Shown one piece after another: positions 7,071 to 14,088 of a DNA stretch of 18,799 bases. A program made the position numbers and the translations under genes. Within the stretch, counting starts at the first letter, position 1. Every line of letters starts with the position of its first letter. Under the pieces are notes generated by a model. It saw nothing but the letters and a program-made list of their open reading frames with translations, searched no databases and had not been told where the DNA came from. The stretch spans positions 1-18,799 of the forward strand of contig DLIO01000029.1 in assembly GCA_002483765.1 (NCBI GenBank), in the 5' to 3' direction. This stretch comes from Lentisphaeria bacterium UBA7640. Its GTDB lineage: Bacteria; Verrucomicrobiota; Lentisphaeria; Victivallales; Victivallaceae.

Positions 7071-8201
7071 TTATTGTTCTGGTAAAAATATCAAACGACC
7101 TGAACGGATAGTTTGGCCCTCTTTGATGTCACTGTTGGCTTTTTTCAAGGCTTCCAAATTCACGCCGTATTGCGACGCTATTTGAGCCAGTGTAGTGTCG
7201 GTAGTGACTTCAATTGAAGAACGCCTGTGTAAATCTTGAGTAGCAGCTGGAATAGCTGGAGTCGCCGATTCTATGGCTGAAGGCGAAGTTTTAGTGGAGG
7301 GAGCGACTGGGAGCTGTGGCGTATCAGATACTGGATCTTTAACCCCTGAAAGGATATCATCAGCAGTGCCCTGTTCGCTCGGAAGAATATCTTGTGGAAC
7401 AGGAGTCGTGTCAACGGCGACTGGCGGCGTTACTGCAGCAGTTGTTGCAGGCTTTCTAATAGGAGCCGAACTCTCGTTAGTCGTTTTTCCTGGTATAACT
7501 AGTTTTTGACCGATTCTTAAAATGCTGTTTTCATTGATATTATTAGCACTCATCAGTGCTGAACGTTTAACGCTATAACGAGCGGCAATACGAGAAACAG
7601 AGTCGCCAGGTTTTACGATATAGTGACCATCCGAAATTTTCGTACTTTCAACACTTTTGGCGGTCGTTGTTGAAGATGATTTAGTGTTTCTAGGCTTAGT
7701 TGCAGCTTTACGCGTGGCTTCGCTAATATGAACTGCAGTGCCGGGAGGTGGGACCAAAATAATTTGGCCGATTTGAATTGGTTTGTTAATATCAATTTTA
7801 TTGTAAGCGGCTAATTTAGCAGCACCTACGCCATATTGACGACCAATCTTACCCAAATAATCACCTTTTTTAACTATGTACTTTTCAGGAGCGGCAATGG
7901 CTGGTCGGACGGGCTGCCGGCTAATAGTTTCAGTTGGTTGATAGTTATATTGAGGGCGTGTTTCTTCAGGTTTGATTACCGTCGTTTTCACCCGCTCGCT
8001 TGGGACAGCAGGAGCTTGTGTGGCTTGTTCAATTTTCTCTATTTCCGATGGTTGCGAGGAAGTCATTCCGGAGCTCTGGTAATACTTTCCATCTGGCGCC
8101 TGGATATATCCTCGCTTACTTAACATGTCATGTTTTTGACAGCCAACCAACAATAACGACAGACAACTTCCACTCAACACTAACATTGCGGTAATTTTCA
8201 T
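7071..8201 (-). CDS. Lipoprotein with three LysM domains
   Basis: A 376-aa envelope protein predicted to be lipid-anchored: hydrophobic residues 5-20 followed by a lipobox with Cys21 (LLVGC). LysM repeats, which bind peptidoglycan glycan chains, lie at about residues 106-153 (EKYIVKKGDYLGKIGRQYGV), 193-238 (GHYIVKPGDSVSRIAARYSV) and 329-375 (IEVTTDTTLAQIASQYGV). They are separated by long Pro/Thr/Ser/Ala-rich linkers typical of extended periplasmic spacers. No catalytic domain (NlpD-type peptidase or amidase) is present, so it is a cell-wall-binding structural or scaffold protein rather than an enzyme. A good ribosome-binding site, TAGGAGAGG, lies upstream of the ATG at 8201. The 176-nt AT-rich leader suggests its own promoter. 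Confidence 0.88.
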   Translation of the reverse strand: MKITAMLVLSGSCLSLLLVGCQKHDMLSKRGYIQAPDGKYYQSSGMTSSQPSEIEKIEQATQAPAVPSERVKTTVIKPEETRPQYNYQPTETISRQPVRPAIAAPEKYIVKKGDYLGKIGRQYGVGAAKLAAYNKIDINKPIQIGQIILVPPPGTAVHISEATRKAATKPRNTKSSSTTTAKSVESTKISDGHYIVKPGDSVSRIAARYSVKRSALMSANNINENSILRIGQKLVIPGKTTNESSAPIRKPATTAAVTPPVAVDTTPVPQDILPSEQGTADDILSGVKDPVSDTPQLPVAPSTKTSPSAIESATPAIPAATQDLHRRSSIEVTTDTTLAQIASQYGVNLEALKKANSDIKEGQTIRSGRLIFLPEQ

Positions 8202-8225
8202 TTGAAACCTCTCCTATTAATTTAC

Positions 8226-8240
8226 TTAGCTTAAAGCTAA
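8226..8240. promoter_or_regulatory. Perfect palindrome in the leader of the LysM lipoprotein gene
   Basis: TTAGCTTAAAGCTAA is a perfect 7-bp inverted repeat around one central base, 25 nt upstream of the start codon and just before the ribosome-binding site on the minus strand. A loop of one base makes an RNA hairpin unlikely with the full stem, so a protein-binding site is the more natural reading. No cognate regulator can be named. Confidence 0.4.
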
Positions 8241-8377
8241 TCTATTTGATTAAATAATGATTAATATTAAATATATGGACATTAAACGAAAATACAAAAC
8301 CAAATCGTAAAATTAACTTTTTATATCTGATTAAATTTTTCGAGAGTTTTTTTAAATTTAAAAGATTATTCAAATTG

Positions 8378-9292
8378 TTATGTAGCATTCTGGAGTTCTG
8401 CACGGAGTTTGATAATGGCTTTTTCTTTTGCTTTAGCCTCAACATCAACGGCAACATCAATTTCCAGCCAGCAATCAGGAAAATCTTTAGGATTAATGTA
8501 ATCAGCATGGGGTCGAGTATTCTTGGCGTTCCAGCCATCCCTCGGAGATGAGATATGAAAATGCGGCGTTACACTATTTTTTCTCCAAGTATTCGAAGCG
8601 ACGTCAGTTGCTTCTTCAACACTAAACGAGTCAGGATTGCAACGATGATGATGAACATCGTAAACTAACGGGATTTCCAGATCACGGCATAATCCAATTA
8701 GGTCTGCAACAGTATAAGAACGATCATCATTTTCTAAAGTCAACCTTTGTTGCAATCCTGTCGGAAGTTTTTCAAAAACTTGGCGAAAACGTTGCAACAC
8801 TGCTGTTTTATCACCATAAACCCCACCCATATGAATATTAATTTCATTTGCCCCAATTAATTCTGCAACCCGCAATTGGTGTAGTAGTTCTCGACGTGAC
8901 GCCGAAGCCACCAATGGATTGGGTGAAGCTGGAACCACAAACTGATCGGGATGAAAACTTAAGCGCATATTATGTTCAAGCCCGAATATTCTGGTCTGCT
9001 CTAATGCCCCAAAAAGTTCATGACATTCTGGTAACTCCTCTAATTCATAGCCCGCCTCCGGATGTGTCACCAGTGGAAAAAGCGCTGAAGATATACGAAA
9101 AACTTTAATTTTAAGTTTATTAACTATTTTCATAGCTCGCAACAACTCCACGCCATTATGCCGGCAAATCTCTGACAATTTACACAATTGTTCACGACGA
9201 TTTAACGTTTTCAAATAACGTAGTGTTGTAGTTCTGAACTTGACTGGCTCCTCAACAAAGAGACAGCATAATCCCAACTGTATATTCTTCAT
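8378..9292 (-). CDS. uvsE: UV DNA damage endonuclease
   Basis: UvsE/UvdE nicks DNA 5' of UV photoproducts and some abasic or oxidised sites, starting an alternative excision repair without UvrABC. The protein is 304 aa, normal for the family, with a TIM-barrel metal-binding fold. Visible family motifs in order: FRISSALFPL, LSFHPDQFVV, INIHMGGVYGDK, LTLENDD, LVYDVHHHRCNP, HFHISSPRDGW, and DCWLEIDVAVDVEAKAKEKA. The His, Asp and Glu residues in these are the expected metal ligands. The ATG at 9292 is chosen because AAGGGA sits 6 nt before it; a TTG one codon upstream is also in frame. It lies 19 nt downstream of epmA on the same strand, so it is probably co-transcribed with the EF-P genes. Confidence 0.92.
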   Translation of the reverse strand: MKNIQLGLCCLFVEEPVKFRTTTLRYLKTLNRREQLCKLSEICRHNGVELLRAMKIVNKLKIKVFRISSALFPLVTHPEAGYELEELPECHELFGALEQTRIFGLEHNMRLSFHPDQFVVPASPNPLVASASRRELLHQLRVAELIGANEINIHMGGVYGDKTAVLQRFRQVFEKLPTGLQQRLTLENDDRSYTVADLIGLCRDLEIPLVYDVHHHRCNPDSFSVEEATDVASNTWRKNSVTPHFHISSPRDGWNAKNTRPHADYINPKDFPDCWLEIDVAVDVEAKAKEKAIIKLRAELQNAT

Positions 9293-9311
9293 CAATTTCC
9301 CTTGTTCATAA

Positions 9312-10244
9312 TTAACTTAGAGTCACCTCTGAAATATCCGTAGCATTGGAAAAAACCATGGCTAAACGGTCCATGCCTAGCGCGCAGCCGGAACATTCCG
9401 GCAAACCGTAATCCAATGCTTCAAGGAACTCTGTCGGTTCTGGATAAAGGTTCATACCAGTATTAGTACGCGCCGCTGCCTCAGCAGCAAAACGCGATCG
9501 CTGAATTTTAGCATCAGTCAGCTCACTGTAGGCATTAGCCAGCTCCAAACCGCCAATATACAATTCCCAACGTTCAGCGACATCACAACTGTCGGGTTTA
9601 AGGCGCGCCAATGACGCACGACATGCGGGATAATCCAGCAAAAAAGTCATTCGCCCCTGCCCTAATTCTGGTTCTATAAGCTCGTCCATAACTTCGTCAA
9701 AAATATCCCGTCGCAGAGCTTCGGCACTGGAGATTTTAGCATATTTTAAATATGCGTCATTAACTGTAATTATTTCCGGTTCAGCTCCAAGATCAATTTT
9801 AATGCCACGAAAATTAATTTTATCAGTGCCTGATATTTTTAGTGAAACATCGCGTAACATAGCTGTGGTGAATTCCAAAAGACGACAGTAGTCTACGCCG
9901 ACTTCATACCATTCGAGCATTGTAAACTCCTCACGATGAGACTTACCGCGTTCATTTTCTCTGAAACATGCTCCAATCTGGTAGATACGTTCAAAACCAG
10001 CGCACAACAATTGTTTCATCTCCAACTCTGGACTACAACGTAAAAAATATTCGCCGGAACGCGGAGCCTCGATAAACTCTTCGGGTGCAGGTGCTTTAAT
10101 GCGTATCGGGGTTTCAATCGCTACAAAGTTGTTTCTTTCAAAAAAACTACGAATATGCGAAAAAAGCCCGGCACGCATAGCGAGCCGGGCTTGAATATTC
10201 CCCAAAGTTTGGAGTCTTTTAGGCTTTGGAAACACGTTCAGCAT
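9312..10244 (-). CDS. epmA: Elongation factor P--(R)-beta-lysine ligase
   Basis: EpmA (GenX/PoxA) is a truncated class II lysyl-tRNA synthetase that attaches beta-lysine to a lysine of EF-P. From the ATG at 10244 it has 310 aa, close to the usual 325, with no anticodon-binding domain. Class II motifs: motif 1 around FFERNNFVAIETP, motif 2 FERIYQIGACFRENERGKSH through EEFTMLEWY, then GLELANAYSELTDA and motif 3 CALGMDRLAMVF. The ATG overlaps the end of efp by 26 nt in another frame, with GGAG three bases before it. A later ATG at 10178 sits in the loop of an intrinsic terminator and would delete conserved N-terminal sequence. Adjacency to efp agrees with function. The partner aminomutase epmB is not in the window. 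Confidence 0.92.
   Translation of the reverse strand: MLNVFPKPKRLQTLGNIQARLAMRAGLFSHIRSFFERNNFVAIETPIRIKAPAPEEFIEAPRSGEYFLRCSPELEMKQLLCAGFERIYQIGACFRENERGKSHREEFTMLEWYEVGVDYCRLLEFTTAMLRDVSLKISGTDKINFRGIKIDLGAEPEIITVNDAYLKYAKISSAEALRRDIFDEVMDELIEPELGQGRMTFLLDYPACRASLARLKPDSCDVAERWELYIGGLELANAYSELTDAKIQRSRFAAEAAARTNTGMNLYPEPTEFLEALDYGLPECSGCALGMDRLAMVFSNATDISEVTLS
10160..10192 (-). terminator. Intrinsic terminator of efp located inside the epmA coding region
   Basis: On the minus strand AAGCCCGGC (10192-10184) pairs perfectly with GCCGGGCTT (10172-10164), with an 11-nt loop. The last TT of the stem continues into a T6 run (10165-10160). The stem begins 27 nt after the efp stop codon. It is a textbook Rho-independent terminator, but it also encodes epmA residues QARLAMRAGLF. 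Confidence 0.85.
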
Positions 10245-10785
10245 ATTCTCCAGTTCGAGTATCGATGCGGACAGTATCACCTTGGTTTATAAAGAGCGGC
10301 ACTTGGATTTCATAACCGTTATCAATTTTAGCAGATTTAGTTACATTAGTAGCAGTATCACCACGTGCTCCAGGCTCAGTTTCAGTAACTATTTTTTCAA
10401 TGAAAGTTGGTAATGTTACATCAATCGGAGCGCCATTGAAAAACAAAACATCACAATCTGAATTCTCAATTAAGAAAAACGATTTGTCGCCAATGACATC
10501 TTTGCCAACATGGACCTCTTCGTAGGTAGCAGAATCACTAAAAACAAAAAAATCACCGTCAACATATGAAAACACCATTTCACGTTCGTCTAAGTCTGGT
10601 TTATCAATTTTATCAACAGGTCGAAAAGTACGATCCATCGTCGAGCCGGTAATCAAATTTTTCATTTTACAACGGTAAAGCGCTGTACCTTTTCCCGGTT
10701 TACAAAAATCAAAGTCAGTAATTAACCACGGATAACCGTCAACTAGGACCTTGAGCCCCTTTTTCAAATCAGATGTGCTGAACAT
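10219..10785 (-). CDS. efp: Translation elongation factor P
   Basis: EF-P binds between the P and E sites of ribosomes stalled at polyproline and promotes peptide bond formation. The protein is 188 aa, standard length, with the three beta-barrel domains of the family. Domain I holds the loop KPGKGTALYRCKMKNLITGS; Lys32 in PGKG is the residue expected to carry beta-lysine, consistent with the adjacent epmA. The C-terminal signature is recognisable in GYEIQVPLFINQGDTVRIDT followed by RTGEYAERV. GGGAG lies about 12 nt before the ATG. It heads the efp-epmA-uvsE run. A strong terminator just after its stop should make efp mRNA more abundant than the downstream messages. Confidence 0.97.
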   Translation of the reverse strand: MFSTSDLKKGLKVLVDGYPWLITDFDFCKPGKGTALYRCKMKNLITGSTMDRTFRPVDKIDKPDLDEREMVFSYVDGDFFVFSDSATYEEVHVGKDVIGDKSFFLIENSDCDVLFFNGAPIDVTLPTFIEKIVTETEPGARGDTATNVTKSAKIDNGYEIQVPLFINQGDTVRIDTRTGEYAERVSKA

Positions 10786-11212
10786 AAAATAATTTTTCTC
10801 CCAAAATTAGTGATTACAATTGTATAAGCTAAGTAACTTACACTAAAATGTCTTTTTTTCAAGGCTAAAACCACGGCACATCGGTAGTCTCGTATAAAAA
10901 AAATTAAGCATTAATCCCTTGATTGATTCCAAGTAAGCGATAAGATTATGACCTAACAGCCTCGAATGTTTGGTGTAAATAGTCATATTTCCACTACATA
11001 GAAAAAAACGTAAACTTCTATGGCATAGAATACCTTTTTAGTATAGAGTATATTGTTTTTCATAATTAATTTAACCAATTGAAAAATAAAACGCTATTGC
11101 CAGTTTGTTTGTCAAACTTTAATATGAAATAAATGGCTGGAAGAGTCGATTCAACTAAAATACTAATAACGCCATCTCAAACTATGAGAAGAACAATCTA
11201 TAAAATCACCAA
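10786..11212. other. AT-rich divergent intergenic region
   Basis: No ORF with coding character is seen in these 427 bases between divergent efp and the second pseudopilin. On the minus strand a TACAAT -10-like box (10819-10824), with a weak TTTAGT 17 nt further upstream (10842-10847), could start efp. On the + side there is a perfect palindrome at 11016-11030, a CATAGAA half-site copy at 10997-11003, and a 6-bp inverted repeat AGTTTG/CAAACT at 11102-11118. No convincing + strand promoter could be fixed. Confidence 0.5.
11016..11030. promoter_or_regulatory. Palindromic operator-like site upstream of the second pseudopilin
   Basis: TTCTATGGCATAGAA is a perfect 7-bp inverted repeat around a single G. 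The half-site CATAGAA is repeated at 10997-11003, 27 nt earlier in the same orientation (about 2.5 helical turns). It lies about 185 nt upstream of the pseudopilin ATG, which suits a regulator-binding site. The cognate protein is unknown. Confidence 0.4.
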
Positions 11213-11980
11213 ATGACAGTTAAAAAATCATATAAAATGTTGAAAAATAAAAAATTCACCCTCGTGGAACTCCTCGTTCTGATTTCCATTATCGCAATTT
11301 TGGCAGGAATGCTGCTGCCTGCATTGGTTAAAGCTAGAGATAAAGCTAAAGATATTTCGTGCAAAAGTAATATAAAACAAATTGCTTTGGCAAACGTCCA
11401 GTATATCGGTGACTATGATGGCTATTCCGTCCCATATAAGCAAGACGACGTTATGGGAACTGGCGACTATTGGCTTGGTTATGGTAATGGCAGTGCCAAT
11501 GGTGGCGGTTACGACCTCACTCAAAACAGACTTTTAGGGCCTTATATTGGAGAAACCGGCAAGGTTTTTATCTGCCCTAACAACATCAGTCTAGTATCAG
11601 ATATAATTCATTGTGAAAAGTCCGGATATGGATATAATTCTTTATGGTTGGGACGATATAAGTCAAAAGAGATCACTCATACTATCAAAGTTGTACAAAT
11701 CAAAAATCCAGCAGCATTAGTTGCATTTGGCGATTCTGCTTGGAATAGTTCGCTGGGACCTAAATACTCGGCAACGTTATGGCCAGAAAGACGTCCTAGT
11801 GGCGATCCTGGATATAATTCAATCCATTTTCGTCACAACAATATGGCCAACATAGGCTGGCTTGATGGTCATGTTTCGCCAAAAGATATTGTCGTATCTG
11901 ATATAATATTTGATGGCGCAGTGCTCGGCGATTTTGTTGAAGACGGACTAAACTTTGTATACAGTGGAATACCAGATTAA
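11213..11980 (+). CDS. Type II secretion/pilus pseudopilin with H-X9-DG motif
   Basis: A 255-aa pilin-like protein. The class III signal is at residues 14-36 (FTLVELLVLISIIAILAGML), with Glu at mature position 5 and Lys, not Gly, before the cleavage site. The C-terminal region has a canonical H-X9-DG motif, HNNMANIGWLDGHVS, the processing-associated motif of Lentisphaerae/Planctomycetes pseudopilins. The middle part, with DYWLGYGNG and VFICPNN, matches the usual globular domain (Y, W and CP conserved). The start is uncertain: ATG 11213 lacks a clear Shine-Dalgarno and an in-frame ATG at 11237 would shorten the leader. It stands alone, but an anaerobic sulfatase-maturating enzyme gene follows on the same strand 300 nt later, suggesting a link to sulfated-glycan use (inference). 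Confidence 0.85.
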   Translation: MTVKKSYKMLKNKKFTLVELLVLISIIAILAGMLLPALVKARDKAKDISCKSNIKQIALANVQYIGDYDGYSVPYKQDDVMGTGDYWLGYGNGSANGGGYDLTQNRLLGPYIGETGKVFICPNNISLVSDIIHCEKSGYGYNSLWLGRYKSKEITHTIKVVQIKNPAALVAFGDSAWNSSLGPKYSATLWPERRPSGDPGYNSIHFRHNNMANIGWLDGHVSPKDIVVSDIIFDGAVLGDFVEDGLNFVYSGIPD

Positions 11981-12009
11981 CCTGAATGAGCGGGTTTGGG
12001 GATTTTTTT
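11979..12009 (+). terminator. Candidate terminator of the second pseudopilin gene
   Basis: AACCTG (11979-11984) can pair with CGGGTT (11991-11996) with one G-T wobble and a 6-nt loop, followed six bases later by T7 (12003-12009). The stem is short and the T-run is slightly distant, so this is moderate evidence only. Confidence 0.4.
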
Positions 12010-12090
12010 AACTACAAAGAACACAAGAAAACACAGGACTCGCCAAAAACTTAGGATGAATTGGGTGTAGACTCCGTATTTTTTGTAGTT
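12010..12090. repeat. Short element bounded by 9-bp inverted repeats
   Basis: AACTACAAA at 12010-12018 and its exact reverse complement TTTGTAGTT at 12082-12090 bound an 81-bp stretch with no coding potential. The left end continues GAACACAAGAAAACACAG, which resembles a degenerate 'accacagagaacacagag'-type intergenic repeat that I recall from several bacterial phyla. A miniature element or a chance pair of repeats are both possible. Confidence 0.35.
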
Positions 12091-12113
12091 TAAATAAAGG
12101 ATAAATACTGTTC

Positions 12114-12148
12114 TAAATTAGCGCGCGCATAATGCGCGCGCTAATTTA
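12114..12148. repeat. Perfect 16-bp hairpin with an alternating GC core
   Basis: TAAATTAGCGCGCGCA (12114-12129) and its exact reverse complement (12133-12148) are separated by only TAA. The core is eight bases of alternating GC on each arm. Neither strand has a proper T-run after the stem, so it is not a standard intrinsic terminator. It could be a REP-like palindrome or a transcript-stabilising structure. Confidence 0.8.
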
Positions 12149-12246
12149 ATAAAACAATTATGTCATATTATTACTATTAACCAGGTGCTTTGCTTGAATA
12201 CTCGGAGTGTTATTTTATATTAGTTCAGTCTTTAGCCCTGAAAACC

Positions 12247-12265
12247 CGTAGACATTTGTTCTACG
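12247..12265 (+). promoter_or_regulatory. Small hairpin just upstream of the sulfatase-maturase gene
   Basis: CGTAGA (12247-12252) pairs with TCTACG (12260-12265) around a 7-nt loop, ending 16 nt before the start codon. No strong Shine-Dalgarno follows it, so it may mark a leader structure that affects translation. It is equally compatible with a weak chance stem. Confidence 0.35.
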
Positions 12266-12281
12266 AATAAAAATATGGAAT

Positions 12282-13388
12282 ATGAATAAATCTCACAACA
12301 CTGATTTTTCGTTACTGATCAAACCGGTTTCATACCGTTGCAACCTTAATTGCCGTTACTGTTTCTATCTAGAAAAAGAACAATTTTTTGGTTCCGCAGC
12401 AACGATATCTCAACATGTTTTGGAACAACTGGTCTCCGACTTTATGTCAACTTCGCAAGCGAATTATGCTTTTGCTTGGCAGGGCGGCGAGCCCACGCTA
12501 GCCGGTTTAGATTTTTATCGCGAAGCGGTGCGTTTAATGCAAAAATACGGGGCCAGCGGTAAAAATGTTTCCAATGGATTCCAGACCAACGGTTCTCTGC
12601 TAGACGACGAATGGGCCGGATTTTTCGCGCAATACCGTTTTCTGCTTGGAGTCAGTGTTGATGGCCCGGTACAAATTCACGATACAAATCGGGTTAACCG
12701 TTCAGGAAGTGGCACTCACGCTGCGGTTATTCGTGGCATCGAGGCGTTGCGCCGCCATCAAGTGGAATTCAACGTCTTAACGCTGGTCAATTCTACCAAT
12801 GTCGAAGAACCCTTGAGCGTTTACCGCTATCTTCGAGACGATCTTCACGTAAATTTCCATCAATATATCGAGTGCGTGGAGTTTGATCAAAAGGGCAAAC
12901 TGCAACCTTTTGCGATTACTGCTGAAAAATGGGGCGAATTCCTCTGCACAATTTTTGACGAATGGTACCAATTCGATACCAGACGCGTTTCAGTACGGTT
13001 GTTTGACTCGATTCTGCATCGCATAGTCACTGGCCAGCCAAATACTTGCGCAATGAGCAAAGAGTGTGGCCAATATCTTGTAGTTGAACACGATGGCGGA
13101 GTTTATCCTTGTGATTTTTTTGTTCGTCCTGAATTGAAGTTAGGGATTGTCGGCAAACAACCACTTTTATCAATGTTAAATTCACCAAAAGCGCGCGAAT
13201 TTGCGAAACGAAAAAGCAAAGTCCCAGCAATGTGTCGCAACTGCCGTTTTTATCGTTTTTGTGCCGGGGATTGCCCCAAAAACCGTTTTGAAAACCACAG
13301 TCTGCTTTGTGCTGGGTGGAAAATATTCTACGAACACGCGTTGGATAGACTATTAGAGTTGGCCGAAGGGATTAAAAATAGTCGTTGA
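12282..13388 (+). CDS. Anaerobic sulfatase-maturating enzyme (radical SAM, SPASM)
   Basis: This enzyme (anSME, also called AslB- or ChuR-like) oxidises the active-site Cys or Ser of sulfatases to formylglycine without oxygen. The protein is 368 aa, the family's usual length. The radical-SAM [4Fe-4S] motif is C20-x3-C24-x2-C27 within YRCNLNCRYCFYLEK; WQGGEPTLAG is the SAM-binding GGE motif. QTNG, GVSVDGP and HDTNRV follow. The catalytic Asp of characterised enzymes corresponds to Asp278 in VYPCDFFV. The C-terminal SPASM clusters use CAMSKECG, MCRNCRFYRFCAGDCPKNRF and LCAGW. No sulfatase gene lies in the window, so its substrates are encoded elsewhere. The start at 12282 has no good ribosome-binding site. 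Confidence 0.93.
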   Translation: MNKSHNTDFSLLIKPVSYRCNLNCRYCFYLEKEQFFGSAATISQHVLEQLVSDFMSTSQANYAFAWQGGEPTLAGLDFYREAVRLMQKYGASGKNVSNGFQTNGSLLDDEWAGFFAQYRFLLGVSVDGPVQIHDTNRVNRSGSGTHAAVIRGIEALRRHQVEFNVLTLVNSTNVEEPLSVYRYLRDDLHVNFHQYIECVEFDQKGKLQPFAITAEKWGEFLCTIFDEWYQFDTRRVSVRLFDSILHRIVTGQPNTCAMSKECGQYLVVEHDGGVYPCDFFVRPELKLGIVGKQPLLSMLNSPKAREFAKRKSKVPAMCRNCRFYRFCAGDCPKNRFENHSLLCAGWKIFYEHALDRLLELAEGIKNSR

Positions 13389-13443
13389 ATTATCGATCAA
13401 TTTCATTATTTTCACCGTTATTATCGTTATCCACATTTATTGT

Positions 13444-13824
13444 TTAATGATCGCATCTTTCCCAGATTATTTTCAGAATCTGCCAATCTTTGATCATGGA
13501 TAATGGAACTTCTGCGCCGGGTTCAGGCCTAAAATGTTCGATATAATTCGGCGACACTATCCAGCAACAGGAAAACGACATCCCGTCAAGGCAGGGTAGA
13601 TCATTGGCATCTAGTTCCAGAACTGGACGCGGTATCTCCGGTTTTAATGTGAAACCTATGGCCCTGGAAGCTGCTACCATTGTATTGTCATGTCCCCAAA
13701 AAGAATAGATTTGGGCATCTTTAAACTCATTGCGCAGTTCGGCGATTGTCGCTAACGTGATCTGTACAGGGCGCCGAACCAAAGTTAACGGAAAAGCATT
13801 GCCAATTAAAATTATTTTTTCCAT
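13444..13824 (-). CDS. DUF1874-like protein, candidate cyclic tetra-adenylate ring nuclease (AcrIII-1/Crn2-like)
   Basis: A small lone 126-aa protein. Its start, ILIGNAFPLT, then a beta/alpha stretch, then SFWGHDNTMVAASRAIGF and PRPVLEL, follow the pattern of the DUF1874 family as I remember it (LxNAFSxxML ... IGHxxTxxxxxxxxG ... NRxxxxL). The family includes SIRV1 gp29, the viral anti-CRISPR AcrIII-1 that degrades the type III second messenger cA4. The catalytic His (H47 there) would be His45 here; the supporting Arg and Glu (R85, E88) could be Arg99 and Glu101 in FRPEPG. The first half is the stronger match; the middle (DLPCLDGMSFSCCWIVSP) is divergent. It converges on anSME with a 55-nt gap. 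No CRISPR or cas gene is visible, so function is inferred only. Confidence 0.55.
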   Translation of the reverse strand: MEKIILIGNAFPLTLVRRPVQITLATIAELRNEFKDAQIYSFWGHDNTMVAASRAIGFTLKPEIPRPVLELDANDLPCLDGMSFSCCWIVSPNYIEHFRPEPGAEVPLSMIKDWQILKIIWERCDH

Positions 13825-14013
13825 GTTACTGTTTTTACCATCCTTGTATAAACATTCTCAAATATTTCAAAACAATGCAATATAATCCGCTTTGACTTTC
13901 TATCAATAAATTTATAAAACAACGCTATACATTATGCAATTAAAGATCATAGATACTTTTATTTTTTTCGCTAATTTAACCCGAAAAGATTATCTATAAA
14001 AATACAAGTTCCG

Positions 14014-14083
14014 CTATGAATTATTATCAATCGATGCTATATTTATGCTTTCGTTTTTTGATTTGAACAATGATTTTGCGAGG
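14014..14083 (+). promoter_or_regulatory. Candidate promoter and ribosome-binding site of the NuoE/NuoF-type operon
   Basis: A TATATT box at 14038-14043 lies 46 nt before the start codon. The -35 region (about 14015-14020, TATGAA) matches the consensus poorly. The ribosome-binding site GAGGCGG directly before the ATG at 14089 is strong. The 264-nt upstream region (13825-14088) shows no ORF or strong hairpin and would also carry the promoter of the divergent small gene. Confidence 0.35.
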
Positions 14084-14088
14084 CGGTA

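Noticed and set aside
10245..10280. epmA start 12 codons further upstream
   Set aside because: It deepens the overlap with efp and adds residues unlike the family; the ATG at 10244 has GGAG directly before it.
12282..13388. EpmB (lysine 2,3-aminomutase) partner of epmA
   Set aside because: The radical-SAM protein has the SPASM cysteines and the anSME catalytic Asp and lacks PLP-binding aminomutase features.
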